7,899 nucleotides of DNA from Actinomycetes bacterium (GTDB lineage Bacteria > Actinomycetota > Acidimicrobiia > Acidimicrobiales > Bog-793): the NCBI GenBank assembly GCA_021785095.1, contig JAJYGM010000366.1, positions 1 to 7,899 on the forward strand. Direction: 5' to 3'. This document shows positions 6,675-7,899 of the stretch, piece by piece. Numbering within the stretch: position 1 is the first letter of the stretch; every line of letters begins with the position of its first letter. Below the pieces are notes generated by a model that ran no database searches, had not been told where the DNA came from, and was given only the letters and a program-made list of their open reading frames with translations. The position numbers were made by a program, and so were the translations under genes.

Positions 6675-6675
6675 C
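6662..6675. repeat. 14-bp palindrome containing both stop codons of a convergent gene pair
   Basis: GTCAGCGCGCTGAC is its own reverse complement. Its inner 12 bases (6663-6674) are exactly the overlap of the two coding regions, reading Ser-Ala-Arg-stop on either strand. A 5-bp stem with a CGCG loop could form in either transcript, so it may contribute to bidirectional termination, but it lacks a T-tract. Confidence 0.75.
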
Positions 6676-7625
6676 CCCGGAGCGCCGAGCAGGCTGGCAG
6701 CCAGGCCGTCGAGGATGTCGGTCTCCGACACCAGGCACCGGGAGAACCCGAACCGCCGCATCACCTCTCGGAGCACCAGGACACCGGCGGCGATGACGTC
6801 CTCCCTGCCTTCCGCCATCCCCGGACGTCGCGCCCGTGACGACGACGGCTCTGCGATCAGGGTCGCGCACCAGCGCTCCACTCCGGCGAGCTCGAGCACG
6901 GAGTGGTGGACCCTGCCCCAGTCGTACTCGTGAAGCCCCTGGTCGAGCATCGACAGCGTCGAGACGGTGCCCGCGAGGCCGACGAGGCAGGCCGCGAGCC
7001 CGCCGCCTTCGAGGGCGGGGAGCGTGCGCGCCGCACGGTCGAGCTCGGCGGCGACGAGCTCGTCGCACGCCGCCAGCTCCGCTGGCAACGGAGGATCGTG
7101 GTGGAAGAACCGCTCGGTCAGACGGACGCAGCCGACGTCGAGCGACACCACGCCGATCGCGCGCCCGGTGCCGGCGATGAGCTCGGTCGACCCTCCCCCG
7201 ATGTCCACCACGACGCGGACCCCGTCGCTCGGGGGAAGGTCCGAGGTCGCGCCTGCGAACGCGAGGCGCCCCTCCTCCTCCCCGCTCAGGAGCTCGGCCG
7301 GGACGCCGATGACGTGGCTGGCGGCGTCGAGGAACTCCGCCCCGTTGGCCGCGTCGCGCACCGCGGACGTGGCCGCCATCCGGACCGCCCGCACCCCGTG
7401 GCGGTCGAGCACCCCTCGGTACTCCTGGAGGACGGCGAGGGTGCGGGCGATCGCGGCGGCATCGAGGACGCCGGCCGAGTCCACCCCCTGGCCCAGCCGC
7501 GTGATCCGCATCAGCCGGACGAGCTGGCGGCCGTCGCCGAGGACGAGGAGGCGCGTCGAGTTCGTGCCGCAGTCGACCGCCGCGACGGGCCCGGCGCCGG
7601 TCGCAGGCGCACCCGGGACGCTCAC
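6663..7625 (-). CDS. Ppx/GppA family phosphatase (exopolyphosphatase / pppGpp phosphohydrolase)
   Basis: With the start chosen here the protein has 320 residues, normal for the short single-module actinobacterial type. The ASKHA-fold motifs are all present: phosphate-binding AAVDCGTNSTRLLV (15-28), ATSAVRDAANG (85-95), LLSGEEEGRLAF with the expected catalytic glutamates (112-123), VVVDIGGGSTELI (138-150), GLAGTVSTLSML (216-227) and VSETDILDGLA (299-309). The family removes terminal phosphate from polyphosphate or from pppGpp in the cytoplasm; sequence alone does not settle which. The GTG at 7625 is preferred over the longer frame opening at 7721, because the conserved domain begins about 13 residues after 7625 and the longer frame would overlap the upstream gene by 53 bases with arginine/serine-rich, non-family sequence. 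The upstream GT2 gene ends 43 bases before the start, so the two probably share an mRNA. The 3' end overlaps the YfhO-like gene by 12 bases. Confidence 0.92.
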   Translation of the reverse strand: MSVPGAPATGAGPVAAVDCGTNSTRLLVLGDGRQLVRLMRITRLGQGVDSAGVLDAAAIARTLAVLQEYRGVLDRHGVRAVRMAATSAVRDAANGAEFLDAASHVIGVPAELLSGEEEGRLAFAGATSDLPPSDGVRVVVDIGGGSTELIAGTGRAIGVVSLDVGCVRLTERFFHHDPPLPAELAACDELVAAELDRAARTLPALEGGGLAACLVGLAGTVSTLSMLDQGLHEYDWGRVHHSVLELAGVERWCATLIAEPSSSRARRPGMAEGREDVIAAGVLVLREVMRRFGFSRCLVSETDILDGLAASLLGAPGSAR

Positions 7626-7680
7626 GACCGGGTCGTCCGGGTGCTCTCCGACGGCGCGCCGGAGACGCTCACAACCGGGT
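7606..7680 (-). repeat. 47-bp-period imperfect direct repeat across the GT2 stop / ppx-gppA start junction
   Basis: Bases 7606-7633 and 7653-7680 match at 24 of 28 positions at an offset of 47. Each copy contains ACCCGGT, one base, then GTGAGCGTC on the minus strand. The upstream copy holds the stop codon of the GT2 gene inside a GTGA; the downstream copy holds the start codon of ppx/gppA inside a GTGA. The period is not a multiple of three, so the two GTG codons are in different frames. Confidence 0.7.
7622..7672 (-). other. Micro-ORF of 16 codons between GT2 and ppx/gppA, probably a duplication relic
   Basis: A GTG at 7672 overlaps the stop codon of the upstream GT2 gene, and the frame ends in a TGA at 7622-7624, which overlaps the GTG start of ppx/gppA. 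The peptide would be MSVSGAPSESTRTTRS. Its first residues resemble those of the phosphatase (MSVPGAPATG), because both starts lie in the copies of a direct repeat. A 6-bp stem (TCTCCG at 7645-7650 with CGGAGA at 7660-7665) lies within it. Translational coupling is possible, but a remnant of a duplicated start is the simpler reading. Confidence 0.3.
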
Positions 7681-7899
7681 GAAGCGGAACTTGACGAGCG
7701 CGCGCAACGCGCTGAAACCATCTCGCCACGTGATCTTCTTCCCCTCTTCGGGCTCCCGGCCTGCGTAGCTGATCGGCACTTCGTAGATGCGGTAGCCGCG
7801 ACGCAGGACCTTGGCGGTGATCTCGGGCTCGAACTCGAATCGGTCGGACTCGATCGTCATGCCGTCGATCACACGCCGGTCGAAGGCCTTGTAGCACGT
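7669..7899 (-). CDS. C-terminal part of a GT2 polyprenyl-phosphate sugar transferase (DPM1-like), 5' end outside window
   Basis: The frame is open from the window edge (first full codon at 7899) to a TGA at 7669-7671, giving 76 residues. The fragment starts TCYKAFDRR and contains FEFEPEITAKVLRRGYRIYE (about residues 23-42), followed by VPISYAGREPEEGKKITW. This is the characteristic C-terminal end of the GT2 catalytic domain in dolichol/polyprenol-phosphate mannose (or glucose) synthase-like enzymes. These load a sugar from a nucleotide donor onto a lipid phosphate on the cytoplasmic side of the membrane. No membrane spans follow the catalytic domain, as in single-domain DPM1 types. The sugar cannot be read from this fragment. 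It precedes ppx/gppA on the same strand, and it could provide lipid-linked sugar to a GT-C enzyme such as the YfhO-like protein (inference). Confidence 0.85.
   Translation of the reverse strand, partial: TCYKAFDRRVIDGMTIESDRFEFEPEITAKVLRRGYRIYEVPISYAGREPEEGKKITWRDGFSALRALVKFRFTRL

Noticed and set aside
4589..6796. 735-codon plus-strand frame overlapping the YfhO-like gene
   Set aside because: It is an arginine-dominated product of the wrong phase; the overlapping frame has membrane spans and family motifs.
7622..7672. A frameshift that splits the start of ppx/gppA
   Set aside because: The direct repeat explains the second out-of-frame GTG, and the phosphatase is complete from 7625, so no frameshift is needed.
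7626..7721. Longer N-terminus for Ppx/GppA starting at GTG 7721
   Set aside because: It would overlap the GT2 gene by 53 bases and add 32 Arg/Ser-rich residues absent from the family. The GTG at 7625 lies just before the conserved phosphate-binding motif.

Overview
The window is a very GC-rich segment that looks actinobacterial. All four complete genes start with GTG, coding regions throw long spurious antisense frames, TANNNT-like -10 boxes sit directly in front of start codons, and stop/start overlaps of the GTGA or ATGA kind recur. The style of the glycosyltransferases resembles uncultured or marine Acidimicrobiia, but that assignment rests on recalled sequence style and is tentative. The content is mainly envelope glycan (polysaccharide or glycolipid) synthesis.

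Left part (1-1470, plus strand): the C-terminal end of a protein of unknown function ending in a coiled coil, then a possible 19-codon proline-rich micro-ORF linked by ATGA and GTGA overlaps, then a 327-residue degenerate GT-B-like glycosyltransferase. Middle (1540-6674): two large genes diverge from a 74-bp intergenic region. Leftward runs an 888-residue fusion of a SAM-dependent methyltransferase and two GT-A (GT2) glycosyltransferase modules. Rightward runs a 797-residue multi-spanning YfhO-type membrane protein of the GT-C kind. Both start codons lie 6-8 nt behind -10-like boxes, which suggests leaderless mRNAs, and a perfect 7+7 bp inverted repeat lies between the promoters. Right part (6663-7899, minus strand): the C-terminal end of a dolichol-phosphate-mannose-synthase-like GT2, followed by a Ppx/GppA phosphatase.

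A plausible working picture (inference) is this: the minus-strand GT2 charges a polyprenyl phosphate with a sugar, the GT-C-like membrane protein uses such a lipid-linked donor outside the membrane, and the cytoplasmic fusion protein and the GT-B-like protein build or cap a glycan chain. Ppx/GppA is probably a metabolic or stress neighbour rather than part of the glycan pathway.

No mobile element, CRISPR array, RNA gene or defence system was seen. The most distinctive points are architectural: the methyltransferase-GT2-GT2 fusion with an in-frame hexanucleotide repeat in its linker, a tail-to-tail gene overlap that is itself a perfect palindrome so both proteins end in Ser-Ala-Arg, and a tandem duplication of a stop/start junction in front of ppx/gppA.
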